From: Oscillospiraceae bacterium | GTDB taxonomy: Bacteria; Bacillota; Clostridia; Oscillospirales; Acutalibacteraceae | Direction: 5' to 3' | NCBI GenBank assembly: GCA_022508805.1 | Contig: JAFLUM010000005.1 | Span: forward strand, 62,001-126,000 | DNA: 64,000 nucleotides | Shown here: piece after piece, positions 18,204 to 27,172 of the stretch | How positions within the stretch are numbered: position 1 is the first letter of the stretch | Layout of the letters: every line of letters begins with the position of its first letter | Made by a program: the position numbers and the translations under genes | Notes under the pieces: generated by a model | The model's database searches: none | What the model was told of the DNA's origin: nothing | Seen by the model: the letters and a program-made list of their open reading frames with translations, nothing else

Positions 18204-18725
18204 ATGGTTTCACCCATGCCGAAATACCGCTTTAAAAGCGTTATCGATATAACTGCCGACGACTTTCGCAAAATGGGCGTTAAGGCCGCCGCGTTGGATA
18301 TTGACAACACTATCTGCAACGACGGTAATGATAACTGCATAGAGGGGCTGACGCAGTGGATAGCCGATATCAAGGCGGCGGGAATCAAACTTATGATAAT
18401 TTCCAACGCCATTGGCTCCCGCCCTAAAAATATTGCAAAGCGGCTGGGACTAAGGTATCTCTCCTTTGCCAAAAAGCCCTGGTGCTTTAAGCTAAAAAAG
18501 GGCGCTCGGATGATGGGCGTCCATATAACGGAATTTGCAATGATCGGCGACCAGCTTTTTGCCGATATAAAGGCAGCCAACAAATGCGGCGCAGTAGGTA
18601 TTCGCGTTGATCCGCTTATGGGCGAAACGCGATTTAAACACTATTATGCAAAGCGCCGCAGAAAAGAAGCGCCTGTTTTGGCGCAATTTGAAAAGAAACA
18701 TGGGTACGGTGTTTATGATGAATAA
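18204..18725 (+). CDS. yqeG: YqeG family HAD-type phosphatase
   Basis: A 173-residue haloacid-dehalogenase superfamily protein of the YqeG (HAD IIIA) type. Motif I is DIDNTI near residues 32-37, with the catalytic aspartates. Motif II is the ISNA segment, the conserved KKPW lysine is near 91-94, and motif III is AMIGDQLFADI. The start at 18204 follows AAAAGGAG; an earlier in-frame TTG lies inside the rpsU terminator. The peptidase gene overlaps its 3' end, so the pair is co-translated. The substrate of YqeG proteins is not established. Confidence 0.9.
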   Translation: MVSPMPKYRFKSVIDITADDFRKMGVKAAALDIDNTICNDGNDNCIEGLTQWIADIKAAGIKLMIISNAIGSRPKNIAKRLGLRYLSFAKKPWCFKLKKGARMMGVHITEFAMIGDQLFADIKAANKCGAVGIRVDPLMGETRFKHYYAKRRRKEAPVLAQFEKKHGYGVYDE

Positions 18726-19782
18726 TTTGAAAAAACTTTTAGCAGACCAAGGCGAGCACACTGCCGCACTGATAATTTCACCTGAAAACAGAAGATATTT
18801 TACCTCGTTCCCTTCATCGGACGGGTATCTCTTGGTAAACGGCGAACGTGCCGTTTTCATAACAGACGGCAGATATATTGAGGCTGCAGAAAACTCGGCA
18901 AAGGACTGTGAGGTCGTTTTGCAGGAACGTATTTATCCGCAAATAGGGCAAATACTCGAGGAGATGGGGTGTCAAAATCTTCTTGTCGAATCCTCAAGAA
19001 TGACAGTTTCGGTCTACAACTCCTTAAAGGGTGTCCTTAAAAAAACGAGCATTTCCACAGACGATGCTTTAGATAAAATGATAAATTCTTTGCGTTCTGT
19101 CAAAACGGCAGAGGAGATAGAAAGCATAAAAGCGGCGCAAAAAATAACCGACGACGCTTTCACACACATCCTCGGCTTTATAAAACCCGGCGTTACCGAA
19201 AGGGAAATCGGACTTGAGCTTGATTCTTATATGCTCAGCCACGGCGGCGAGGCACTGTCCTTTGAGACGATTGCCGTCAGCGGTAAAAACTCATCAATGC
19301 CCCACGGCGTGCCGAGCGACAAGAAAATCGAAAACGGCGATTTTATAACAATGGATTACGGCACGGTCGTGAACGGCTATCACAGCGATATGACACGCAC
19401 CGTGGCAGTCGGCTATGCCGACGACGAGATGAAAAAGGTTTATAAGACCGTTCTTGCGGCTCAAAAGGCTTGTCTTGAAGGCTTAAAATCAGGACTTTCC
19501 TGCCGCGACGGCGATGCTCTTGCCCGTAAAGTTATAGAGGATGCCGGATACGGAAAATATTTTACCCACTCCACAGGTCACGGGGTTGGCGTTGAGATTC
19601 ACGAGTTCCCCAACCTTTCGCCGTCATCGGATACCGTTCTGACTCCGGGACATATTGTAACGGTTGAGCCGGGAATATATATCCCCGGAAAATTCGGCGT
19701 GAGAATTGAGGATATGGCGGTAATTACGGAGAACGGCTGTGAGGATATAACTCACTCTCCCAAAGAGCTGATTATACTTTAA
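18715..19782 (+). CDS. Xaa-Pro aminopeptidase-type M24 metallopeptidase
   Basis: A protein of about 355 residues with the creatinase-like N-terminal domain followed by the pita-bread M24 fold, as in Bacillus YqhT/PepQ-type enzymes that cleave an N-terminal residue before proline. The five metal ligands are visible: Asp in MDYGTVV, Asp in HSDMTRT, His in HSTGHGVG, Glu in VEPGIYIPG and Glu in RIEDM. The start is one of two tandem ATGs (18715 or 18718) overlapping the end of the preceding gene by 8-11 bases. No strong ribosome site is seen, consistent with coupling. Expected to act in the cytoplasm on imported or endogenous peptides. Confidence 0.88.
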   Translation: MMNNLKKLLADQGEHTAALIISPENRRYFTSFPSSDGYLLVNGERAVFITDGRYIEAAENSAKDCEVVLQERIYPQIGQILEEMGCQNLLVESSRMTVSVYNSLKGVLKKTSISTDDALDKMINSLRSVKTAEEIESIKAAQKITDDAFTHILGFIKPGVTEREIGLELDSYMLSHGGEALSFETIAVSGKNSSMPHGVPSDKKIENGDFITMDYGTVVNGYHSDMTRTVAVGYADDEMKKVYKTVLAAQKACLEGLKSGLSCRDGDALARKVIEDAGYGKYFTHSTGHGVGVEIHEFPNLSPSSDTVLTPGHIVTVEPGIYIPGKFGVRIEDMAVITENGCEDITHSPKELIIL

Positions 19783-19818
19783 AATTTGATTTAAATAAAA
19801 ATCGGAGAGCATACCCAC

Positions 19819-19932
19819 GCTCCCTCTTGAGGGAACTGTCAGCGAAGCTGACTGAGGGAGTTTTTATATGCTTTCCGCCTTTTTACTCCCTCCGTCAAAA
19901 CCTACGGTTTTGCCACCTCCCTGGGGAGGGAA
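19819..19932. repeat. CTCCCTC/GAGGGAG composite repeat, copy 1
   Basis: Two palindromic units follow each other: CTCCCTCTTGAGGGA with TCAGCGAAGCTGA and GAGGGAG (to 19860), then ACTCCCTCCGTC ... GGGGAGGGA with an AAACCTACGGTTT hairpin. T5 after the first unit lets it act as a terminator for the peptidase gene. The same bracket sequences recur at seven other intergenic sites in the window. Confidence 0.7.
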
Positions 19933-19983
19933 TTTAGATTGTATTGAAAATTCAACAAAAAGCACTCAACATAAAATTTTGTT

Positions 19984-20247
19984 TTATCGTATGATAAGCG
20001 CAGTCAAAATCGCTCCCGCTCCGGCGGAGACGAGCATCTCGGCAAAAAGTATCAATCGGCTTTTTACTTTTCCTCGGCGGGTTTTGGGTACTGCGGCAGA
20101 ACGGCGTATGCTTTTGAGGGCACCTGAACGGAGCCTCCCCTCACTTTCCGCGCTGTATTCGGGACGAATGAAAAACAGCGCCTTTTCAAAATATTCGCAT
20201 CCCGTTTCGCGTATTTCCAAAACCTGACGGTTGACCCCTTTTACCAT
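19984..20247 (-). CDS. Small C-terminally anchored membrane protein
   Basis: An 87-residue protein with a hydrophilic head (MVKGVNRQVLEIRETGCEYF) and a basic linker (PKTRRGKVKSR). One C-terminal membrane helix of about 20 residues ends at the stop, so the head should face the cytoplasm. The start at 20247 is chosen for GAGGA seven bases upstream; a TTG six codons earlier is possible. I recall similar short hypothetical proteins in Clostridia but no assigned function. It stands alone, convergent with the M24 peptidase gene and divergent from the glycosylase gene. Confidence 0.65.
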   Translation of the reverse strand: MVKGVNRQVLEIRETGCEYFEKALFFIRPEYSAESEGRLRSGALKSIRRSAAVPKTRRGKVKSRLILFAEMLVSAGAGAILTALIIR

Positions 20248-20638
20248 ATTCTTGTCCTCGCTCAAAACTTATTTTCTATATTTATTTTTGGATGGGACAG
20301 ATATTTTTATACTGCCGATACTCGCTTGCGGCAAAGAAATTTTTGTCAATATGTAATTTTTAACAAAATTTATTACTGCTGAAAATATACAAACAGTATA
20401 ACGGGCTTTTCAACGTAATTGTTGAAAACTCTGTTGATAATGTCTATAACTTGCCGCCTAAACGCTTATTTTTACGAATTTTTGACCTTTTTCTCCAAAA
20501 ATTTAAAAACTTTGTGAAAAAAATATCAAATACAGAATGTTAAAATGTCTTTACATATTATACAGATAGGAGTTTACATTACTTAAAAAGCTTCTAAAAC
20601 TTTTGTGCAAACCTACAAAAAGACAGGCAGTGTGAAAA
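20248..20638. other. Divergent intergenic region without a gene
   Basis: This AT-rich spacer separates the minus-strand membrane protein from the plus-strand glycosylase. No ORF with a ribosome site, RNA gene or repeat stands out. A weak minus-strand promoter-like pair (TTGAAA and TATATT, 18-bp spacing) lies near 20389-20418. An AGGAG at about 20568 has no usable start codon after it. Confidence 0.4.
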
Positions 20639-21439
20639 ATGAAAGAAATTTTTGAAATACAGTGTCCGCCCGTGTTCGATTTAGGGCTGTGTCTCGACTG
20701 CGGACAGGCGTTCAGATGGACACAGGATGGCGACCAATGGCACGGTGTGGTTTACGGGAAACCGCTGACTGTCTCCCAAAAGGACGGTAGGCTGATTTTT
20801 AGCGGATGTACCGAAGAGGATTTTGAAACGATTTGGAAAAATTATTTTGATCTCGACCGGGACTATGAAAAAATCGTGTCCGCCTATGACGACCCATATC
20901 TTAAGGCTGCCGTAAGCGAATACAGCGGTATACGTATACTGCGTCAGGAGCCGTGGGAGGCGCTTTGCTCGTTCATTATTTCGCAGAACAACAATATTCC
21001 GCGCATAAAAGGCATTATTGACCGCCTTTGTGAGAGCTTCGGCGACGGCGAGAGCGGTCAAAAATCCTTTCCCTCTGCCGAAAGGCTTTCGAAACTTACA
21101 GTAGAAGACCTTGCACCGTTGAGAGCAGGCTTCAGAGCAAAATACATAATTGATGCGGCGAAAAAGGTCTCGGACGGCACGGTGGATTTTCGTAAAATCG
21201 ACGAAAATCCCATTGAGTTCGGTCGTGAAGAGCTGCAAAAAATCAAGGGCGTTGGCGCGAAAGTTGCAGAATGCACCTTGCTTTACGGCTTTCACAAGAC
21301 CGAGGCGTTTCCCGTAGACGTATGGGTCAAGCGCATTATGGCGGAGCTTTACCCGGACGGACTGCCCGACTGTGCAAAAGGCAGCGAGGGCATAGCCCAG
21401 CAATATCTATTCCACTGGCGCAGAATGAAGGATAAATAA
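20639..21439 (+). CDS. ogg: 8-oxoguanine DNA glycosylase/AP lyase (OGG1-type)
   Basis: A 266-residue base-excision repair enzyme of the OGG1/AlkA HhH-GPD superfamily that removes 8-oxoguanine from DNA. The N-terminal domain carries LDCGQAFRW near 19-27. The central segment QEPWEALCSFIISQNNNI is typical, and the helix-hairpin-helix IKGVGAKVAECTLLYG contains the probable catalytic Lys208. The essential aspartate of PVDVWV is Asp227. The length fits bacterial OGG proteins. No strong ribosome site precedes the ATG, but the conserved N-terminus supports it. It is transcribed alone, ahead of a hairpin-rich spacer. Confidence 0.93.
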   Translation: MKEIFEIQCPPVFDLGLCLDCGQAFRWTQDGDQWHGVVYGKPLTVSQKDGRLIFSGCTEEDFETIWKNYFDLDRDYEKIVSAYDDPYLKAAVSEYSGIRILRQEPWEALCSFIISQNNNIPRIKGIIDRLCESFGDGESGQKSFPSAERLSKLTVEDLAPLRAGFRAKYIIDAAKKVSDGTVDFRKIDENPIEFGREELQKIKGVGAKVAECTLLYGFHKTEAFPVDVWVKRIMAELYPDGLPDCAKGSEGIAQQYLFHWRRMKDK

Positions 21440-21446
21440 CCAAGTT

Positions 21447-21537
21447 ATATTCCGTCTAAAGACGGAGTGATATTTTATTCGCCCCAAACTCGCGGAGCGA
21501 ATACCGCTCGGCAAAAGCCGAATATAACTGCGTTGCA
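21447..21537. repeat. Cluster of short hairpins, copy A
   Basis: Successive small inverted repeats lie between the glycosylase and GH36 genes: TCCGTC/GACGGA around a TAAA loop, TATTCGC/GCGAATA, and TCGGC/GCCGA around an AAAA loop. They are separated by ATATT/GATAT-like links. The organisation matches the cluster at 32596-32767 although the stems differ. Confidence 0.55.
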
Positions 21538-21577
21538 ATAAAACTGTGGTGCACCGCACCACAAGGGGGATTTTTTT

Positions 21578-23254
21578 ATGTTTAAAATTTTTGCAGAGCT
21601 GAAACAGAACGGCGCCGTTGCAGCTTACAACAGCTTTGACAACGACTCTTATACCTTTGAGCTTTCCGAAGAGGACGGAAGGATAAGAGGTCTTTTTAAA
21701 GCTAAAACAGATATGGAGCTGTCCAAGCTCGTTTTGAGCACGGAACAAGTTTTTTCCGAGGACGACCTGTTTTTCGCCAACGGCTATCAGGCGTGGACGA
21801 CCTCCCGTGAGTTTTCACGCTCAGACTCGCTTCACGGAATGACGAAAATGAGCAAAATATCAAAGCTAACCACCGAAATGGCGATGGCCTCCGGCGACTA
21901 TCACTTTGCTGAATACGGCAAGATAGGCAGATTTCATTCTTATACATACTGCTATTTCAGAAAAAAGGGCAGCCGCGAGATAACCCTGTACGGCTCAAAA
22001 AGCGAAAGACAGGGCTTTACCGTTTTCTCGGTGGATATGAACGAGGGCGAGTTCACCGTCGGCAAGGATGTTGAAGGACTCACACTCACGGCAGGTCAGG
22101 AATATGAAATGTTTGACATTGCCGTAATAAGCGGTGAATTTGACCGTGTGTTCGACCGCTATTTCTTCGATTTTATGGACGTAAAAAAGCCTAAAATCAG
22201 ACATCTTGCGGGGTACACATCTTGGTATAACTATTTCCAAAAAATCGACGAAAATATAATACTCCGCGACCTTGACGGAATGGACCGCGCCAAGGAAGAG
22301 GTCAGCATTTTCCAAATTGACGACGGTTATGAATCGGCGGTGGGCGACTGGCTTTTAGTTGACGAAAAGAAATTCCCCCACGGTATGAAATATATTGCGG
22401 ATAAAATTCACGGTAAAGGCTATAAAGCGGGAATTTGGCTTGCGCCATTTAATGCCCAGCGCAGCTCGCGAATGCTTAAAAAGCACCCCGACTGGGTCAT
22501 CTGCGATGAGAAAACCGGCAAAAAGATACTCGGCTGTGCAGGCTGGGGCGGTGCTTATACCTTTGACATCTACAACGCCGAGTTCCGCGATTATCTTAAA
22601 AAAGTGTTCGACACGGTTTTTGACCGCTGGGGCTACGATATGGTCAAGCTGGATTTTCTTTACAGCCAGTGCATACAGCCGCGTGGCGGCAAAACGAGAG
22701 GCGAAATTATGTGCGATGCCGCAGACCTTTTGCGTGAGCTTTGCGGCGACAAGCTGATTTTAGGCTGCGGTGTGCCGTTGGGAGCGTGTATGGGCGTATT
22801 TGATGCGTGCAGAATAGGCTGTGATGCCAGTAGCGTTTTCGGTGACAGCATACTCGACAAGCTGAAGCTGAACAACGAGACCCCCTCCTCGCCAAACGCA
22901 ATCAACAACGCCATTTTCCGCAGTCATCTTGACGGCAGAGCCTTCTGCAACGACCCCGATGTTTTCTTCCTGAGAAACACCAATATCAAATACAACCATG
23001 AGCAAAAATTACTGCTTGGCAAAATCAACGCCATATGCGGAAATGTGCTTTTCGTTTCCGATAATGCAGGAGATTACGATGAAGAAACCGTAAAACATCT
23101 CACCGATTTCTTCAAGGATAAGGACTACAGAGTGCTTTCGGCTGAGTATGAGAGCCGCGATATAATACGCCTTGATTTTGCGGAAAACGGCACTGAAAAG
23201 AGCCTCGAGTTCAACATAAAAACAGGAAAAAGCAATATTGCGGATTGTTTGTAA
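21578..23254 (+). CDS. GH36/clan GH-D alpha-galactosidase
   Basis: A 558-residue glycoside hydrolase resembling bacterial GH36 alpha-galactosidases, which release terminal alpha-galactose from raffinose-family sugars. An N-terminal beta-rich domain (to about residue 200) is followed by a TIM barrel with GYTSWYNYF, FQIDDGYE, the catalytic nucleophile in MVKLDFLY and a second carboxylate in CRIGCDAS. It is shorter than typical 700-residue GH36 enzymes. No signal peptide, so cytoplasmic. A GGGGG ribosome site precedes the ATG. A GH4 enzyme and a PfkB kinase follow on the same strand, suggesting a galactoside-degradation unit. Exact substrate is inferred. Confidence 0.85.
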   Translation: MFKIFAELKQNGAVAAYNSFDNDSYTFELSEEDGRIRGLFKAKTDMELSKLVLSTEQVFSEDDLFFANGYQAWTTSREFSRSDSLHGMTKMSKISKLTTEMAMASGDYHFAEYGKIGRFHSYTYCYFRKKGSREITLYGSKSERQGFTVFSVDMNEGEFTVGKDVEGLTLTAGQEYEMFDIAVISGEFDRVFDRYFFDFMDVKKPKIRHLAGYTSWYNYFQKIDENIILRDLDGMDRAKEEVSIFQIDDGYESAVGDWLLVDEKKFPHGMKYIADKIHGKGYKAGIWLAPFNAQRSSRMLKKHPDWVICDEKTGKKILGCAGWGGAYTFDIYNAEFRDYLKKVFDTVFDRWGYDMVKLDFLYSQCIQPRGGKTRGEIMCDAADLLRELCGDKLILGCGVPLGACMGVFDACRIGCDASSVFGDSILDKLKLNNETPSSPNAINNAIFRSHLDGRAFCNDPDVFFLRNTNIKYNHEQKLLLGKINAICGNVLFVSDNAGDYDEETVKHLTDFFKDKDYRVLSAEYESRDIIRLDFAENGTEKSLEFNIKTGKSNIADCL

Positions 23255-23261
23255 TATCACT

Positions 23262-23407
23262 CCTCCCTCCCCGAGGGAAATATGTTATCTTGTAGAGGCG
23301 GGTGCCCACACCCGCCCGTGAGTTACTGATAAAATTTAATTGTGTTGCGGGACGATGTGTGCATCGTCCCCTACACTCCCTCAGTCAGCTTCCTCAAAGA
23401 GGGAGCG
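23262..23407. repeat. CTCCCTC/GAGGGAG composite repeat, copy 2
   Basis: CTCCCTCCCCGAGGGA is followed by a GGCGGGTG/CACCCGCC hairpin introduced by TTATCTTGTAG, then GGGACGATG/CATCGTCCC ending CCCCTACA, and finally CTCCCTC ... GAGGGAG. The same modules in the same order occur at 25727-25905 and, shortened, at 45497-45660. Confidence 0.8.
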
Positions 23408-23438
23408 AAATTTTTACTACATGTAAGGAGTTAATTTG

Positions 23439-24809
23439 ATGAAGCTGTGCGTTATCGGTGGCGGCGGGGTCCGCTCAATGTTTTTGGCAAAAAGTATTGC
23501 CGGCAGAGCGGAAAAATCGGATATCAGCGAGCTTGTCTTTATGGACAACGACCCCACTAAACTGAATATTTACGGCAAAATGGCAAAAGAGGTAGCACAT
23601 CGAATCTGCCCGTCAATGAAATTTACTTTGACGACCGATGCCGCAGCCGCCGTGACAGATGCTGATTATGTGATAACTACCATCCGCGCAGGCGGTGACC
23701 GTATGCGCGTACGTGACGAGCGTATTGCGCTGAATCTGGGTATTCTCGGTCAGGAGACTACGGGAGCGGCAGGATTTTCATTTGCTATGAGAAGCATTCC
23801 TGCGCTGATGGAATACTGTGAGCTTGTAAAAAAATACGCCAAGCCGGATGCTGCGGTGTTTAACTTTACAAATCCCGTGGGCGTGGTGTCGCAGACCCTT
23901 CGTGATATGGGCTATGATTTTACATTCGGCATCTGTGATGCCCCTTCCGGTATGCTCCGCCGATTTGAGCAGCTTTACGGCTACCCCGAGGCATCCCTTG
24001 ACGCACTGTGTTACGGGCTTAATCATTTTTCCTTCTTCAAATATATAAAAAAAGACGGCATTGATATTATGCCGAAAATCGTCGGGGACGACCGTGCATA
24101 TAAAGAGACTGATTTGCGTTATTTCGACAAAAATCTGCTGACGGCAAAGCAATTTGTACCCAACGAGTATCTCTATTATTTCTACTGCCGTGAAAAAGCG
24201 GTTGAAAACATCCTTAACGCGCCAATGACACGCGGTGAACAGATAGAAATAATCAACAAGGCTATGACTGCGGCTCTGTCAAAGGTCGATATGGAAAACA
24301 ACTTTGATAAAGCCCTTGAAATCTTTGACGAGTATTACGGACAGCGTGAAAACTCATATATGGCAAGTGAAACAGGCGAAAAACGTGAGTCACGCTTTCA
24401 TTTTGATATGTACGCTCCCGACGACGGCGGTTATGCGGGCGTAGCGTTGGGAATTATCGATGCAAAACGCGAAAAAAGCAATAAGAGTGTTATCTGCTGT
24501 GTTGAAAATACGGGCAAAGCACTTGATTTTCTCGAGGAAACCGACACTGTGGAGATCTCCTGCGATATGTCAAGCGGCAGACCCGTTCCAATAAAAATCG
24601 GCGAAATTCCCGTAGAAAACGGGGAAATAATCAGGCGTGTTAAGGTGTACGAACGCCTTGCATCAAAGGCGATAAGAGAAAAAAGCCGTCAGACGGCAAT
24701 AGACTGTCTTTATCTGCATCCGCTGGTGGGCTCATATTCTCTTGCCGAAAAATTAGTTGACAGTTATATTGACCTAAACAAGGATTTTACGGGAGAGTGG
24801 AGCAAATGA
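23439..24809 (+). CDS. GH4 family NAD- and metal-dependent glycosidase
   Basis: A 456-residue member of glycoside hydrolase family 4, which cleaves alpha- or beta-glycosides by an NAD+/Mn2+ redox mechanism. Visible are the Rossmann GGGGVRSMF near residue 9, NFTNPVGVV, the metal-ligand cysteine in FGICDAP and the histidine in GLNHFSFF. The start at 23439 follows AAGGAG. Subfamily cannot be fixed: alpha-galactosidase (MelA-like), alpha-glucosidase or phospho-sugar specificity are all possible. The ATGA overlap with the downstream PfkB kinase gene shows tight coupling, and the GH36 gene upstream points to galactosides. Confidence 0.88.
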   Translation: MKLCVIGGGGVRSMFLAKSIAGRAEKSDISELVFMDNDPTKLNIYGKMAKEVAHRICPSMKFTLTTDAAAAVTDADYVITTIRAGGDRMRVRDERIALNLGILGQETTGAAGFSFAMRSIPALMEYCELVKKYAKPDAAVFNFTNPVGVVSQTLRDMGYDFTFGICDAPSGMLRRFEQLYGYPEASLDALCYGLNHFSFFKYIKKDGIDIMPKIVGDDRAYKETDLRYFDKNLLTAKQFVPNEYLYYFYCREKAVENILNAPMTRGEQIEIINKAMTAALSKVDMENNFDKALEIFDEYYGQRENSYMASETGEKRESRFHFDMYAPDDGGYAGVALGIIDAKREKSNKSVICCVENTGKALDFLEETDTVEISCDMSSGRPVPIKIGEIPVENGEIIRRVKVYERLASKAIREKSRQTAIDCLYLHPLVGSYSLAEKLVDSYIDLNKDFTGEWSK

Positions 24810-25717
24810 GCTTTGTGGCAGCATTCGGAAAACTGAACGTGGATTTACTGTACGCGGGAATGGAGCGTATTCCCAACGAGGGCGAGGAGCTATATTCCAA
24901 GGATTTTAAAGTGTGCTTAGGCGGCGGACTGCCTGCTACGATGATAAACTGTTCAAGGCTTGGCATACCCGCAAAGGTGGGCACGTTTTTAGGCGGAGAT
25001 ATGTTTTCGGACTTTGCCAGACGTGAGCTATACAAATACAACGTATCCGTGGACGAGTACGACAGCGGTAAAAGCTTTCCGCTGAATGTGACCTCCGCCA
25101 TAATCACCGAGCGCGACCGCACTTTTATCTCCTACGGCGGTACACCGAAATACGATGACAGCTTGCTTGAGAAAATATATAACACCTTAAAAGGCGCGCG
25201 GATAGTGGGTATGAATGAGGAAATTCTGCCCGTTTATAAGCAGCTTAAAAGGGACGGCACTATACTTATTCTCGACACGGGCTACAGCGACGGTATGTCC
25301 ATAGAAAAGTACCGCGAATACCTTGAAATAGCCGATTATTACACTCCCAGTATTGACGAGACGGAAAAAATGACAGGCACAAGAGACCCGAAAAAGGCAC
25401 TTGAGATTTTGCGTGAATTTTTTGAAAAGCCCATAGTAAAGCTGGGCAAACACGGCTGTGCGGGATATGACGGCGAATATTTTACCGTGAGCAACATTGA
25501 GGAGTTTTCTTGTGTGGACGCCACAGGCGCGGGCGACGCTTTCCTCTCAGGGTTTATTTACGGACTTTATCACGGCTTCGATTTCAGAAAATGTATCCTC
25601 ACAGGCAACATAACCGGCGGCAAATGCGTGACGGGTGTAGGCTGCCTCACGGAATATCTGACGGAGAATGAACTTAAGGAATATCTGCAAAAGTATGAAT
25701 ATTTAATAACAAAATAA
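24806..25717 (+). CDS. PfkB family carbohydrate kinase
   Basis: A 303-residue ribokinase-fold sugar kinase. It begins with the substrate-binding FGKLNVDLLY segment and has the PfkB signature with catalytic base DATGAGDAF near residues 235-243, preceded by VKLGKHGCAGY. The ATG at 24806 overlaps the TGA of the GH4 gene by four bases (ATGA); GGAG lies just upstream. It probably phosphorylates a sugar released by the two glycosidases, but PfkB kinases vary widely in substrate. No transporter or regulator is adjacent. Confidence 0.9.
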   Translation: MSFVAAFGKLNVDLLYAGMERIPNEGEELYSKDFKVCLGGGLPATMINCSRLGIPAKVGTFLGGDMFSDFARRELYKYNVSVDEYDSGKSFPLNVTSAIITERDRTFISYGGTPKYDDSLLEKIYNTLKGARIVGMNEEILPVYKQLKRDGTILILDTGYSDGMSIEKYREYLEIADYYTPSIDETEKMTGTRDPKKALEILREFFEKPIVKLGKHGCAGYDGEYFTVSNIEEFSCVDATGAGDAFLSGFIYGLYHGFDFRKCILTGNITGGKCVTGVGCLTEYLTENELKEYLQKYEYLITK

Positions 25718-25726
25718 TGCATATAT

Positions 25727-25905
25727 CCCCTCTCTCCTTGAGGGAGGAAATTGGTTATCTTGTAGGAGCAGGTGCCCACACCTGCCAAAAATGCAGTGAA
25801 ACGGATTTTACTTTGTATCGGGTACAGAATTTGTTAATATCTCAACTTTGACGGCTTAAAAATTTAATTGTGTTGCGGGACGATGTGTGCATCGTCCCCT
25901 ACAAA
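25727..25905. repeat. CTCCCTC/GAGGGAG composite repeat, copy 3
   Basis: CTCTCTCCTTGAGGGAGG is followed by GGTTATCTTGTAGGAG with a GCAGGTG/CACCTGC hairpin, an unrelated ~80-bp stretch, then TTTAATTGTGTTGCGGGACG to CATCGTCCCCTACA. The last ~45 bases are identical to copy 2 at 23334-23375. Confidence 0.8.
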
Positions 25906-25921
25906 AGCGTATTTCAACAGC

Positions 25922-25960
25922 ACCGCCCTGCTCGGATTACTCGAACAGGGCGGTTTTTAT
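25922..25960 (+). terminator. Terminator of the GH36/GH4/PfkB unit
   Basis: ACCGCCCTG (25922-25930) pairs perfectly with CAGGGCGGT (25946-25954), followed by TTTTTATT. It lies between the convergent PfkB and malic-enzyme genes. Confidence 0.85.
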
Positions 25961-25973
25961 TATTTATTTCTTT

Positions 25974-27146
25974 TTATATCCTCGCTACTCCGGTTTCTCT
26001 TGCGGCGGCGGCAACGGCGGCGGCAACGGTTTTGCCTACACGCTCGTCAAAGGCCTTGGGAAGAATATATTCAGGCGAAAGCTCGTCGTCGGAAACAAGC
26101 GATGCTATCGCCTTTGCGGCGGCAAGCTTCATTTCCTCGTTAATATCGCTTGCTCGGCAATCAAGTGCTCCGCGGAAAATTCCGGGGAACGCAAGCACGT
26201 TGTTTATCTGGTTCGGGAAATCGCTTCTGCCTGTTCCCACAACCTTTGCACCTGCATTTTTAGCAAGATCGGGCATAATTTCGGGCACGGGATTAGCCAT
26301 AGGCAAAACTATGGGATCCTTTGCCATTGCGCGAACCATATCCTCAGTAACTATTCCCGGCGCTGAAACGCCTATGAATATGTCCGCACCCTTCATAGCA
26401 TCCGCAAGTGTACCTGTTTTTCTTTCTTTATTGGTGAATTCGGCAATAGCTTGCTTTGCAGGGTTAAGACTTTCGTCACCCTTGCAGATAATTCCCTTGC
26501 TGTCGCACATAATGATATTTTTGATGCCCTGTCTCATCAAGAGCTTTGCTATCGCTATGCCTGCCGCACCTGCTCCGCTGAACACCGCCGTGCAGTCCGT
26601 GAGCTTTTTATCCGCCACGCGCAGAGCGTTTATTATGGCCGCGGCAACGACTACCGCCGTACCGTGCTGATCGTCGTGGAATATGGGAATATCTGTCTTT
26701 TCCTTTAATTTACGCTCGATCTCAAAGCAACGGGGAGCGGCTATATCCTCAAGATTTACTCCGCCGAATGAGCCTGCCAAAAGGGCAATACAGTTAACGA
26801 TTTCATCAACGTCCTTACTGCGCACGCAAAGGGGTATGGCGTCAACTCCGCCGAACTCTTTAAAGAGAACGCACTTACCCTCCATAACGGGCATACCTGC
26901 CTCGGGGCCGATGTCACCGAGTCCCAAAACGGCAGTGCCGTCGGTTACCACCGCAACGGTATTCCAGCGGCGTGTCAATTCATAGGATTTATTTATATCC
27001 TTTTGAATTTCAAGACACGGCTGTGCAACGCCGGGAGTGTATGCCAACGACAGTGCCTCCTTGCTGTCCGCCTTTGCTCTCGTCTTTATTTCGATTTTGC
27101 CCTGCCACTCATAGTGAAGCTTCAGGCTTTCCTTTGCGTAATCCAT
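25974..27146 (-). CDS. NAD(P)-dependent malic enzyme
   Basis: A 390-residue short-form malic enzyme that oxidatively decarboxylates malate to pyruvate. Landmarks are SLAYTPGVAQPC near 33-44, the TDGTAVLGLGDIGP signature near 68-81, FHDDQHGTA and the Rossmann motif GAGAAGIA. The length matches the short bacterial clade without the phosphotransacetylase domain. AAGGAG precedes the ATG by 11 bases. It lies 26 bp downstream of glpK on the same strand, so glycerol phosphorylation and malate/pyruvate metabolism are co-transcribed. Cofactor preference cannot be told from the sequence. Confidence 0.93.
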   Translation of the reverse strand: MDYAKESLKLHYEWQGKIEIKTRAKADSKEALSLAYTPGVAQPCLEIQKDINKSYELTRRWNTVAVVTDGTAVLGLGDIGPEAGMPVMEGKCVLFKEFGGVDAIPLCVRSKDVDEIVNCIALLAGSFGGVNLEDIAAPRCFEIERKLKEKTDIPIFHDDQHGTAVVVAAAIINALRVADKKLTDCTAVFSGAGAAGIAIAKLLMRQGIKNIIMCDSKGIICKGDESLNPAKQAIAEFTNKERKTGTLADAMKGADIFIGVSAPGIVTEDMVRAMAKDPIVLPMANPVPEIMPDLAKNAGAKVVGTGRSDFPNQINNVLAFPGIFRGALDCRASDINEEMKLAAAKAIASLVSDDELSPEYILPKAFDERVGKTVAAAVAAAARETGVARI

Positions 27147-27172
27147 TAGTTTTATATCTCCTTAAATAATAA

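Noticed and set aside
26451-26985. Plus-strand open frames opposite the malic enzyme gene
   Set aside because: The minus-strand gene is unambiguous and the plus-strand frames show no recognisable motif or ribosome site.
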